A DNA stretch of 64,000 bases from Allohoeflea poritis (GTDB taxonomy: Bacteria; Pseudomonadota; Alphaproteobacteria; Rhizobiales; Rhizobiaceae). Every line of letters begins with the position of its first letter. Position 1 is the first letter of the stretch. Below, piece by piece: positions 54,631 to 63,090 of this stretch. The notes under the pieces were generated by a model. The model was not told the DNA's origin and did no database searches. It saw only the letters and a list, made by a program, of their open reading frames with translations. The position numbers and the translations under genes are program-made. The stretch lies in contig NZ_JAPJZH010000001.1 of NCBI RefSeq assembly GCF_027889715.1, forward strand, positions 496,001-560,000, read 5' to 3'.

Positions 54631-55521
54631 ATGGCGAACCAGGACCGACCTAATCCCTATTTTCGCAATATGAATGCCAAGGTCGCGGCGACACCGATGA
54701 TCCTGACGACAATGATCGTCTTCGTCGGATGCTCGCTGTGGACCGTCATCTATTCGTTCTCGGCCTCACGGGCCCTGCCCGTCAACGAATTTGTCGGATT
54801 TGCCCAGTACGACCGGCTTTTCAACACGTCGCGCTGGAACAAATCGGTCGAGAACATTGCGTTCTACGGGATCTTCTCACTGGTCTTTTCCCTGGTCGTG
54901 GGCTTTGTTCTGGCAGCCTTCATGGACCAGAAGATCCGCTTCGAAAACACGTTCCGGACCATCTATCTCTATCCCTTCGCGCTTTCCTTCATCGTGACGG
55001 GTGTCGTCTGGCAGTGGATCCTCAATCCGACGCTGGGCCTGCAGGAGGCGGTGCGCAATCTCGGCTGGGAGAGCTTCACATTCGACCTCATCGCCGACCG
55101 CGACACGGTTATCTACGCGCTGCTGATTGCAGGCATCTGGCAAGGCACCGGCTTTGTCATGGCGCTGATGCTCGCGGGCCTCAGGGCTGTCGACGATGAA
55201 ATCTGGAAGGCCGCGCGCGTCGACGGCATCCCGAAATGGAAGACCTATATTTTCGTGGTCATTCCGATGATGCGGGGCGTCTTCGTCACGACGCTCGTCA
55301 TTATCGCATCCGGCATTGTGCGCCTCTACGACCTCGTGGTCGCCATGACGGCGGGCGGGCCCGGCATCGCCTCGGAGGTTCCGGCGAAATATGTCTACGA
55401 CTTCATGTTCGCGCGCGCCAATGTGGGCCAAGCCCTTGCCGCATCCACCGTCATGCTGACGACGGTTCTCATCATCCTGATCCCCTGGATCTATCTCGAA
55501 TACGGCAAGAAGAAAGGGTAG
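54631..55521 (+). CDS. Sugar ABC transporter permease (MalF-like)
   Basis: 296 residues with six membrane helices. The EAA loop WKAARVDGIPKWKTYIFVVIPMMRGVF identifies a CUT1 permease and contacts the ATPase. It also matches GtsB-type proteins (QGTGFVMALMLAGLRAVDDEIWK). Starts 69 bases after the binding-protein gene and ends 4 bases before the second permease gene. First of two different permease subunits. Confidence 0.9.
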   Translation: MANQDRPNPYFRNMNAKVAATPMILTTMIVFVGCSLWTVIYSFSASRALPVNEFVGFAQYDRLFNTSRWNKSVENIAFYGIFSLVFSLVVGFVLAAFMDQKIRFENTFRTIYLYPFALSFIVTGVVWQWILNPTLGLQEAVRNLGWESFTFDLIADRDTVIYALLIAGIWQGTGFVMALMLAGLRAVDDEIWKAARVDGIPKWKTYIFVVIPMMRGVFVTTLVIIASGIVRLYDLVVAMTAGGPGIASEVPAKYVYDFMFARANVGQALAASTVMLTTVLIILIPWIYLEYGKKKG

Positions 55522-55525
55522 CGCC

Positions 55526-56413
55526 ATGACGACCATGGAAGCCATCGGCCCGCGTCCGAAACGCGCCCTCGACCCGGCAAGGATCATGATCTATTCGGTC
55601 CTCATCGTCGCGGCCCTTTACTACCTCCTGCCGCTTTACGTGATGGTCATGACCTCGCTGAAGGGCATGCCGGAAATCCGCCTCGGCAATATCTTCGCGC
55701 CTCCCGTTGAAGTCACGTTCGAGCCCTGGATCAAGGCCTGGGATACAGCCTGCACCGGCCTTTACTGCGAGGGCCTGAAGGTCGGCTTCTGGAATTCGGT
55801 GCAGATCCTGATCCCGAGCGTCATCATCTCGATCGCGATTGCCTCGGTGAACGGCTACGCCCTCTCCTTCTGGCGCTTCCGCGGCGCCGAGGTGTTTTTC
55901 ACGATCCTTATCTTCGGCTCGTTCATTCCCTACCAGGTGATGCTGTATCCGCTTGTCATCATCACCCGGGAGCTTGGCATATTCGGATCGCTCGCCGGTG
56001 TGATCTTCATTCACACGATCTTCGGAATGCCGATCCTGACGCTGCTGTTCCGCAACTATTTCGCGTCGCTGCCGCAGGAACTGTTCAAGGCGGCCCGGGT
56101 GGACGGCGCGGGCTTCTGGGGCGTCTTCCTGAAGATCATGGTGCCGATGTCGCCGCCGATCTTCGTCGTCGCCATCATCCTGCAGGTCACCGGCATCTGG
56201 AACGACTTCCTGTTCGGCGTCATCTTCGCCGGCACCCAGAACTTTCCCATGACGGTCCAGCTCAACAACATCGTCAACACCACGCAGGGTGTGAAGGAAT
56301 ACAACGTCAACATGGCCGCAACGATCCTGACGGGCGGCGTCCCTCTGCTCATCTACTTCCTGTCAGGCAAATATTTCGTCCGCGGCATCGCGGCGGGTGC
56401 GGTGAAGGGCTAA
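55526..56413 (+). CDS. Sugar ABC transporter permease (MalG-like)
   Basis: 295 residues with about six membrane helices. The EAA loop LFKAARVDGAGFWGVFLKIMVPMSPP lies near residue 190, and the upstream VMVMTSLKGMPEI segment is typical of the MalG-type subunit. It partners the preceding permease to form the channel. Four bases from the ATPase gene. Confidence 0.9.
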   Translation: MTTMEAIGPRPKRALDPARIMIYSVLIVAALYYLLPLYVMVMTSLKGMPEIRLGNIFAPPVEVTFEPWIKAWDTACTGLYCEGLKVGFWNSVQILIPSVIISIAIASVNGYALSFWRFRGAEVFFTILIFGSFIPYQVMLYPLVIITRELGIFGSLAGVIFIHTIFGMPILTLLFRNYFASLPQELFKAARVDGAGFWGVFLKIMVPMSPPIFVVAIILQVTGIWNDFLFGVIFAGTQNFPMTVQLNNIVNTTQGVKEYNVNMAATILTGGVPLLIYFLSGKYFVRGIAAGAVKG

Positions 56414-56417
56414 TCCG

Positions 56418-57518
56418 ATGACAGCTACCGACAAAAGCATCGAAATCAAGAACCTTTCCTTGAACTTCGGCGATTTGAAAGTTCTCGAAGACCTCAATCT
56501 GGAGATTACCGACGGCGAGTTCCTCGTGCTGCTCGGGGCATCGGGCTGCGGCAAGTCCACCCTGCTCAACTGCATTGCCGGGCTGCTCGATATCTCGGAC
56601 GGCCAGATCTTCATCAAGGGGAAAAATGTCACCTGGAAGGAGCCGAAGGACCGCGGCATCGGCATGGTCTTCCAGTCCTACGCGCTCTACCCGCAGATGA
56701 GCGTCGAAGGCAATCTGTCCTTCGGGCTCAAGAATGCGGGCGTTCCCAGGGCCGAGATCGCGGAACGGGTGGCGCGCGCCGCCGCGGTCCTGCAGATCGA
56801 GCCGCTGCTCAAGCGCAAGCCTTCGCAGCTTTCGGGCGGCCAGCGCCAGCGCGTCGCCATTGGCCGCGCCCTGGTGCGCGAGGTCGATGTCTTCCTGTTC
56901 GACGAGCCGCTTTCGAACCTCGACGCAAAGCTGCGCGCCGAGCTGCGCGTCGAGATCAAACGCCTGCACCAGCGTCTCAACAATACGATGATCTATGTGA
57001 CCCACGACCAGATCGAAGCGCTGACGCTCGCCGACCGCATCGCCATCATGCGCGGCGGCAAGGTTCAGCAGCTCGACACGCCGCATGTGATCTACAATCA
57101 CCCGGTCAACAAATATGTGGCCGGCTTCATCGGCTCACCCGGCATGAACTTCATGCAAGGCAAATTCAATGGCGGCGACAAGCCCCTGTTTGCGACCGGC
57201 GGCCTCGACGTCGACCTGTCGCGGTACAATTTCGAGAACGGCCATGCGCTGGAGGGTTCCGAGGCCTGGCTCGGCGTGCGGCCCGAACACGTTTCCGTCG
57301 GTCAGGACGCGGCCCAGAAGGCCTTCTCGCAGGAGATCCAGGTCGAAGTCGTGGAGCCGATGGGATCGGATACACTCGTGTGGACCACCCTGGCCGATCA
57401 GGAATTCCGTTTCCGCATGGACGGGCAGAAGAATGTCGAGGTCGGCGAAACGCTGAATATCGGATTTGATCCGGTCAGTGCTTCCGTGTTCGACGTGCAG
57501 ACAGAAAACAGACTTTAA
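56418..57518 (+). CDS. Sugar ABC transporter ATPase (MalK/UgpC-like)
   Basis: 366 residues. Walker A GASGCGKSTLL, signature LSGGQRQRVAIGRALVREV, Walker B FLFDEPLSNLDAKLR and H loop VTHDQ; from about residue 240 the TOBE-type regulatory domain typical of MalK-like subunits. It powers import; the C-terminal domain can take regulatory inputs. Follows the second permease by 4 bases. Confidence 0.93.
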   Translation: MTATDKSIEIKNLSLNFGDLKVLEDLNLEITDGEFLVLLGASGCGKSTLLNCIAGLLDISDGQIFIKGKNVTWKEPKDRGIGMVFQSYALYPQMSVEGNLSFGLKNAGVPRAEIAERVARAAAVLQIEPLLKRKPSQLSGGQRQRVAIGRALVREVDVFLFDEPLSNLDAKLRAELRVEIKRLHQRLNNTMIYVTHDQIEALTLADRIAIMRGGKVQQLDTPHVIYNHPVNKYVAGFIGSPGMNFMQGKFNGGDKPLFATGGLDVDLSRYNFENGHALEGSEAWLGVRPEHVSVGQDAAQKAFSQEIQVEVVEPMGSDTLVWTTLADQEFRFRMDGQKNVEVGETLNIGFDPVSASVFDVQTENRL

Positions 57519-57547
57519 AACAAACGCTTATTTTGATTGGATCACGC

Positions 57548-58312
57548 ATGGAACTGTCGTTTCAACTTTACAGCGCGCGCAATTTTCTGCCATGGGACAA
57601 GGTGCTCCCGACACTCTCTGCACTCGGCTATACGCAGGTTGAAGGGTTCGGTGGGGTCTATGAGACGCCGGAGGCGTTTCGTGACCTGATGGACCGGAAC
57701 GGTCTGACAATGCCGTCCGGCCATTTCGGCATCGAGACCCTGGAAAATGATTTTGACGGTGTGATTGCCCGAAGCGAAACACTCGGCATCCGGTCGATCT
57801 TCTGCCCCTATCTCGATGAGGACCAGCGGCCATCGGACGCGGCCGGCTGGGCAGCATTTGCCCACCGCCTTTCCGCGATCAACGAGAAGGTCCGCGCCAC
57901 GGGCCGGCGGTTCGGCTGGCACAATCACGACTTCGAGTTCAAGCAGCTGGCCGACGGCACGGTACCGCAAACGGTGATCCTCGAGGAAGCGCCGGATATC
58001 GACTGGGAGGCAGACATTGCCTGGATTTTGCGCGGCGGCGCGGAGCCCCTGGAGTGGATCGGGCGCTACGGTCCACGCATCACGGCAATCCATATCAAGG
58101 ACATCGCGCCTGCCGGACGTTGCGAGGATGAGGATGGATGGGAGGATGTCGGTCATGGCATCGTTGCCTGGAGGAATATCCTCAAGGCGTTGGATGCGCA
58201 TGCGAATGTCACTCACAATGTCGTGGAACATGACAATCCGAACGATTTCGACCGTTTTGCGCGGCGTTCCATCGAGGCTCTGCGCAATTTGAACGAGGTG
58301 CAGCATGCCTGA
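57548..58312 (+). CDS. Sugar phosphate isomerase/epimerase (TIM barrel)
   Basis: 254 residues of the AP endonuclease 2-like sugar isomerase superfamily: LSFQLYSARNFLPWDKVLPTLSALGYTQVEGFGG at the N terminus, WHNHDFEF with two likely metal ligands, and ITAIHIKDIAP later. The substrate is not predictable. ATG 57548 is used rather than the ATG at 57533. It overlaps the following oxidoreductase by 8 bases, so it is one enzyme pair of a sugar pathway. Confidence 0.85.
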   Translation: MELSFQLYSARNFLPWDKVLPTLSALGYTQVEGFGGVYETPEAFRDLMDRNGLTMPSGHFGIETLENDFDGVIARSETLGIRSIFCPYLDEDQRPSDAAGWAAFAHRLSAINEKVRATGRRFGWHNHDFEFKQLADGTVPQTVILEEAPDIDWEADIAWILRGGAEPLEWIGRYGPRITAIHIKDIAPAGRCEDEDGWEDVGHGIVAWRNILKALDAHANVTHNVVEHDNPNDFDRFARRSIEALRNLNEVQHA

Positions 58313-59438
58313 ACAGATTGGCGTGGGAATCATCGGCTGCGGTAACATCTCCGCTGCCTATATGCGGCTCGCACCGTTGTTTCGCGGCTTTGAAATCAGA
58401 GCCTGCGCGGATATCAGCGAAGAGGCGGCAAAGGCGCGCGCGGAGGAATTCGGCTTGCGCCCCGAGACCGTCGATGGCCTGCTGGCAGCCGACGATATCG
58501 ACATTATCGTCAACCTGACGATCCCGGCAGCCCATTTCGAAGTCTCCGAAAGGATCCTGAATGCCGGAAAGCACGTCTATTCCGAAAAGCCTTTTGTGCT
58601 GTCTGTCGAAGAGGGCCATGGACTGGCCGATCTGGCCCGTTCCAGGGGCCTGCGGATCGGTTCGGCTCCCGATACCTTCCTTGGCGGCTCACACCAGCTT
58701 GCGCGTCACCTGATCGACAGCGGCGCGATCGGCAAGGTGACGAGCGGCACGTGCCATGTTCTGAGCCATGGCATGGAGGACTGGCATCCCAATCCGGATT
58801 TCTTCTTCAAGCCCGGCGGCGGGCCGGTCCTTGATATCGGCCCCTATTACATCACCAATCTCGTCCAGTTGATCGGACCGGTAAAGCGTGTTGCGGCGAT
58901 GTCCGCGACACCGTCGCCGGAGCGCACGATCACCTCGCAGCCACGCCATGGCGAGAAGATAACGGTGGAAACGCCGACGACATTCCAGGCCCTGCTGGAG
59001 TTCGAAAGCGGCGCCGTCGTTACGCTCGGCGCGAGCTGGGACGTGTGGCGTCACGGACACGCGCCGATGGAGCTGTATGGCGAGGACGGTTCGCTTTTCC
59101 TGCCGGATCCGAACTTCTTCAGCGGCGCGCTGCAGATGACGAGGAAGTCCGAATTCACAAATGATCTTCCGGCGTGGGAGCACCCCATGAGCATCGTCAA
59201 TGAGGGCGATGGCGACAATGGTGTCGCCAACTACCGGGCTTCGGGCCTCGCCGACATGGCACAGGCCATAACCGAGGAGCGGCCGCACCGATGCTCGCTC
59301 GAGCTTGCGCTCCACGTGGTCGAGATCATGACGGCAATCCTGCAATCGGGTGAGGACGGGCGCTTCAGAGCCTTGGAAACACGATGCGAGCGCCCGGACG
59401 CACTGTCGCCCGCCGATGCCGCGGCACTGATGGCCTGA
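58305..59438 (+). CDS. Gfo/Idh/MocA-family oxidoreductase
   Basis: 377 residues. The Rossmann motif GIIGCGNISAAYMRLAPLF is followed by the family motif AGKHVYSEKPFVLSVEEGHGLADLARSRG (the EKP triad with the catalytic Lys) and GPVLDIGPYYITNLVQLIGPVKRV in the substrate half. These enzymes oxidise or reduce sugars at one carbon with NAD(P). It is paired with the upstream isomerase gene. Confidence 0.9.
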   Translation: MPEQIGVGIIGCGNISAAYMRLAPLFRGFEIRACADISEEAAKARAEEFGLRPETVDGLLAADDIDIIVNLTIPAAHFEVSERILNAGKHVYSEKPFVLSVEEGHGLADLARSRGLRIGSAPDTFLGGSHQLARHLIDSGAIGKVTSGTCHVLSHGMEDWHPNPDFFFKPGGGPVLDIGPYYITNLVQLIGPVKRVAAMSATPSPERTITSQPRHGEKITVETPTTFQALLEFESGAVVTLGASWDVWRHGHAPMELYGEDGSLFLPDPNFFSGALQMTRKSEFTNDLPAWEHPMSIVNEGDGDNGVANYRASGLADMAQAITEERPHRCSLELALHVVEIMTAILQSGEDGRFRALETRCERPDALSPADAAALMA

Positions 59439-59455
59439 ACCGCCGAGGCGGTTTT
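59438..59455 (+). terminator. Small hairpin with T tract inside the operon
   Basis: AACCGC (59438-59443) pairs with GCGGTT (59448-59453) around CGAG, followed by two further T, directly before the ribosome site of the next gene. It could act as a weak attenuator or hide that site. Confidence 0.4.
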
Positions 59456-59467
59456 ACGGAGATAAAA

Positions 59468-60523
59468 ATGGCAACCAATATCAAGGGGCCGGCAATATTT
59501 CTGGCCCAGTTTGCCGGCGATGACGCGCCGTTCAACTCACTTCCTGCAATGGCCGGCTGGGCGGCATCACTGGGCTATGAGGGCATCCAGATACCGAGTT
59601 TCGACAACCGTCTCTTCGATCTTGTACTGGCATCTGAATCAAAAATCTATTGCGACGATATCAAGGGCCAGTGCGCCGAGGCCGGTGTAGAGATCACCGA
59701 ACTTTCGACCCATCTGCAGGGCCAGCTCGTGGCCGTCCATCCGGCCTATGACAGCCAGTTCGACGCCTTCGCGCCGTCCGAAGTGCATGGCAATCCCGTC
59801 GCCCGCCAGGAATGGGCCGTCGACCAGATGAAGCGCGCCGCAATCGCCTCGCGCAATCTCGGTCTGGATGTCTCGGTTTCGTTCACCGGCGCCCTCGCCT
59901 TTCCCTATCTCTACCCCTGGCCGCAACGTCCGGCAGGCCTTGTCGAGGAAGCGTTCGGCGAACTGGCCCGCCGCTGGCGGCCGATTCTCGATGTCTATGA
60001 CGAGCATGGCGTCGATGTCGGCTACGAGATCCACCCGGGTGAAGATGTCTTCGACGGCGCCACTTTCGAAATGTTCCTTGACGCGCTCGGCGGCCATCGC
60101 CGCTGCACGATCAACTACGACCCGTCGCATTTCCTGTTGCAGCAGCTGGATTATCTGGGCTTCATCGACATCTATCACGAGCGCATCTCGGCGTTTCATG
60201 TGAAAGACGCCGAATTCAATCCAACGGGACGCCAGGGCGTCTATTCCGGCTATCAGGGATGGATGGAGCGGGCCGGACGGTTCCGATCACTGGGCGATGG
60301 CCAGGTGAATTTCCCGGCGATCTTCTCGAAGCTTGCCCAGTACGATTACGACAGCTGGGCCGTGCTGGAATGGGAATGCTGTCTGAAGCATCCCGAACAG
60401 GGCGCGGCGGAAGGCGCACCCTTCATTGCCGACCACATCATCCGGGTCACGGAAAAGGCGTTCGACGATTTCGCCGGCGGCGAGACGGACCGCAATCAGA
60501 TCAGGCAGATGATGGGGCTTTAG
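59468..60523 (+). CDS. Second sugar phosphate isomerase/epimerase
   Basis: 351 residues, a larger TIM-barrel isomerase than the first. Motifs: FLAQFAGDDAPFNSLPAMAGWAASLGYEGIQIPSFDN, the metal-ligand region DVGYEIHPGEDVFDG, CTINYDPSHFLLQQLDYLGFIDIYHERISAFHVKDAEF, and AVLEWECCLKHPEQGAAEG. ATG 59468 has ACGGAG upstream. Sits between the two Gfo/Idh/MocA genes, 8 bases before the second. Substrate unknown. Confidence 0.88.
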   Translation: MATNIKGPAIFLAQFAGDDAPFNSLPAMAGWAASLGYEGIQIPSFDNRLFDLVLASESKIYCDDIKGQCAEAGVEITELSTHLQGQLVAVHPAYDSQFDAFAPSEVHGNPVARQEWAVDQMKRAAIASRNLGLDVSVSFTGALAFPYLYPWPQRPAGLVEEAFGELARRWRPILDVYDEHGVDVGYEIHPGEDVFDGATFEMFLDALGGHRRCTINYDPSHFLLQQLDYLGFIDIYHERISAFHVKDAEFNPTGRQGVYSGYQGWMERAGRFRSLGDGQVNFPAIFSKLAQYDYDSWAVLEWECCLKHPEQGAAEGAPFIADHIIRVTEKAFDDFAGGETDRNQIRQMMGL

Positions 60524-60531
60524 GAGACATC

Positions 60532-61707
60532 ATGGTCAGCGCATCGAATTCCGGTCCGGTCCGCCTGGGAATGGTCGGCGGCGGCCAGGGCGCGTTCATC
60601 GGCGCGGTGCACCGCATCGCCGCCCGGCTGGACGGTGACTACCAGCTTGTCGCCGGCGCCCTCTCCTCCGATGCGAAGCGCTCCCTGGCATCCGGGATTG
60701 AACTCGGTCTCGACCCCGACCGCTGTTACGGCTCCTTCAAGGACATGGCCAGGAGCGAGGCAGCGCGCGCCGATGGTATCGAGGCGGTTTCGATCGTCAC
60801 GCCCAACCACATGCATTATCCTGTGGCCAAGGCGTTCCTGGAAGCCGGCATTCATGTCATCTGCGACAAGCCGCTGACCTCGACGCTGGACGACGCCAAA
60901 AAACTGGCGAAACTTGCAAAACGCTCCGGAAGTCTCTTCATCCTGACGCACAATTACACCGGCTACCCGATGATCCGTCAGGCACGGGACATGGTGGCGC
61001 GGGGCCGTCTCGGCCCGATACGGCTCGTGCATGTCGAATATGTTCAGGACTGGCTCACCGAAGCGGAGGAAGACAGCGGCAACAAGCAGGCCGAATGGCG
61101 AACCGATCCCGCGCAATCCGGCGCGGGCGGCTGCGTCGGTGACATCGGAACCCATGCCTGGAACCTTGCCACATGCGTCAGCGGGCTTGAGACGCACAGC
61201 CTCGCGGCCGATCTCGACAGCTTTGTGGATGGACGGCGTCTGGACGACAATGTGCATGTGATGCTCCGCTTCAAGGCAAAAGGCGATGAAAAGCCTGCAA
61301 AGGGCATGCTGTGGTCGAGCCAGGTGGCGCCCGGCAATGAGAACAGTCTGAAACTGCGCATCTACGGCAGCAAGGGCGGCCTGGAATGGCAGCAGGAGGA
61401 ACCGAACCGGCTCTGGTTCACACCCTTCGGCAAACCCAAGCAGTTGCTGACCCGCGGCGGCGCGTCGACAGGGGCTGCGGCGGCGCGGATGACACGGGTA
61501 CCGCCCGGCCATCCGGAAGGCTATCTGGAGGGTTTCGCCAATATCTATGCCGAGGCCGCACGCGCCATCCGAGCGCGCCGGAAGGCCGGCGGCAAAATCC
61601 CGGCGGATGTCCTTTATCCGACCGTTGAGGACGGCCTCGACGGCATGCGTTTCATCGACGCGTGTGTGCGCTCATCGGAAAAGAATGCGGCATGGGTGAA
61701 ACTCTGA
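60532..61707 (+). CDS. Second Gfo/Idh/MocA-family oxidoreductase
   Basis: 391 residues. LGMVGGGQGAFIGAVHRIAARL is the dinucleotide-binding motif, EAGIHVICDKPLTSTLDDAKKLAKL the DKP variant of the active-site motif, and the later HNYTGYPMIRQARDMVARGRLGPIRLVHVEY is characteristic of this group. The pairing of two isomerases and two such dehydrogenases fits a pathway through a keto-sugar intermediate. Last clear gene of the LacI-operator operon. Confidence 0.9.
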   Translation: MVSASNSGPVRLGMVGGGQGAFIGAVHRIAARLDGDYQLVAGALSSDAKRSLASGIELGLDPDRCYGSFKDMARSEAARADGIEAVSIVTPNHMHYPVAKAFLEAGIHVICDKPLTSTLDDAKKLAKLAKRSGSLFILTHNYTGYPMIRQARDMVARGRLGPIRLVHVEYVQDWLTEAEEDSGNKQAEWRTDPAQSGAGGCVGDIGTHAWNLATCVSGLETHSLAADLDSFVDGRRLDDNVHVMLRFKAKGDEKPAKGMLWSSQVAPGNENSLKLRIYGSKGGLEWQQEEPNRLWFTPFGKPKQLLTRGGASTGAAAARMTRVPPGHPEGYLEGFANIYAEAARAIRARRKAGGKIPADVLYPTVEDGLDGMRFIDACVRSSEKNAAWVKL

Positions 61708-61743
61708 GCGACGCCGACCGGGCCGCAATACGGGCACCAGCCC

Positions 61744-61770
61744 AAAGGCCGGCATCGAACCGGCTCCTTT
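61744..61770. terminator. Hairpin after the sugar operon
   Basis: AAAGG-CCGG (61744-61752) pairs with CCGG and CCTTT (61760-61770) around a 7-base loop with a 2-base bulge, in the 195-base gap before the AEC gene. No T tract. The rest of the gap (to 61902) shows no gene. Confidence 0.45.
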
Positions 61771-61902
61771 GCGAAGCGCTTGGCCGCTGATGACATGTTG
61801 CTGACGCCCCTATTTGCTTCTGGCGCGGAATCCGTCATCTTCCGAAAACCGCGCTCGGGCGGTGCGGGGGATTGGGCGGCAAAAGGCGGGTAGCACAGCG
61901 CG

Positions 61903-62853
61903 ATGTCACAGTTTCAGGGCCTGGTGGAAGCTCTTATCATTCTTGTCGCCCTGTGCGGGGCCGCCATATGGCTGCGCAGCCGCAATACGATTCTGCCCGA
62001 GGAACAGGACGTATTCGGCCGGCTGGTCACCGACTTCGCCCTGCCGGCCGTCATCCTGCTCAGCCTGAGCAAAGTCCCCTTCTCGCTTCAGGCGCTCTTG
62101 CCGGCGCTTCTATTGTTCGCCGTGAGCATCGCGATCATGGTTCCGGCGTGGATGATCGGAAATGCGCTTGGACTGAAGCGCAAGGTTCTCGGATCGATCA
62201 TTCTCGTATCCGGCTTTGGCGGATCATCGACCCTCGGGCTGTCGCTCATCCGCCGTGCATTCCACGACGATTCCGTAGTCATGCGTGACAGCGTGCTGAT
62301 GGGCGAATATGGCGGCTTGTTGTCCGTCTTCACGCTCGGTGTGGCCGTTGCCATCTATTTCGGTCGGGACGAAGACAAGGAAACCAGCCTTTGGGAGGCG
62401 TGCAGACCCTTTTTCGTCTCGCCGATCTTCATTGCCATGATCCTCGGCACCGCGATCTCCATGATCGGCCTGCCGCAAAACAACATGTTGGTCCACATCG
62501 TGGAAGATGCGCTGCGGGTCGCCGGACGGTCCCTCATTGTGCTGGTCGCCTTCAGCATCGGCCTTTCGCTGCGTCCGATCGCGCTTCGTGAACTGGCGGC
62601 CCTGATCATCGTCGCCGGGTTGCTGAAACTGATCGCGGAACCGCTGTTTGCCTGGTCGTTGTCGCTTTCGTTCGCGCTGCCCCACCTTGAAGCCGAGTTG
62701 CTCGTCCTCCAGGCCGCCATGCCATCCGGCGCGATATCTGCCGTACTTGCAAAACGCTATGGCTGCGACGGCGCGGTCGCTTCCGCGCTGGTGCTCGCAA
62801 CGGCTGTGCTCAGCCTGGTCTCTCTGCCGCTGACCCTTTATCTCGGCGGCTGA
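61903..62853 (+). CDS. AEC-family permease
   Basis: 316 residues with about ten membrane helices in two halves, as in auxin-efflux-carrier-like transporters: VFGRLVTDFALPAVILLSLSKVPFSLQAL near the start and ELLVLQAAMPSGAISAVLAKRYGCDGAVASALVLATAVLSLVSLPLTLYL at the end, where the MPSG motif is typical. Bacterial members move malate or other anions. Separated from the sugar operon by a hairpin, so probably its own unit. Substrate not predictable. Confidence 0.85.
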   Translation: MSQFQGLVEALIILVALCGAAIWLRSRNTILPEEQDVFGRLVTDFALPAVILLSLSKVPFSLQALLPALLLFAVSIAIMVPAWMIGNALGLKRKVLGSIILVSGFGGSSTLGLSLIRRAFHDDSVVMRDSVLMGEYGGLLSVFTLGVAVAIYFGRDEDKETSLWEACRPFFVSPIFIAMILGTAISMIGLPQNNMLVHIVEDALRVAGRSLIVLVAFSIGLSLRPIALRELAALIIVAGLLKLIAEPLFAWSLSLSFALPHLEAELLVLQAAMPSGAISAVLAKRYGCDGAVASALVLATAVLSLVSLPLTLYLGG

Positions 62854-63090
62854 TACCCACCACATTGCCGCGTGCGAAACGACTTCGATCTATCGGAAAA
62901 TGCATCGCTTTAAAGATCTCTTAAGCCGGCTCAGTGATATTCGGACCCGGCAGTACGCGAACTGAGTCGACCGCCTTCCCATGAGTCGATGATCGCCTGT
63001 CTGCATGACGCATCCCTGCCAGCCCATCGGGCATGTCCAGCGCCCGTCCATTCGGACGGTATCCCTTTTTCAATAGGTCAGGATTACCGG
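62854..63090 (+). other. Leader region of the chemotaxis receptor
   Basis: 237 bases. CCGTCC (63044-63049) pairs with GGACGG (63054-63059) and is followed by CCCTTTTT (63063-63070), 20 bases before the receptor start: a small terminator-like hairpin, either for upstream transcripts or as a 5' element. Nothing else recognised. Confidence 0.4.

Noticed and set aside
53320-57518. Naming the CUT1 transporter as the alpha-glucoside (agl) or trehalose (thu) system
   Set aside because: The binding protein looks more like the glucose/mannose group and no alpha-glucosidase or thuA/thuB gene is adjacent, so the sugar is left open.
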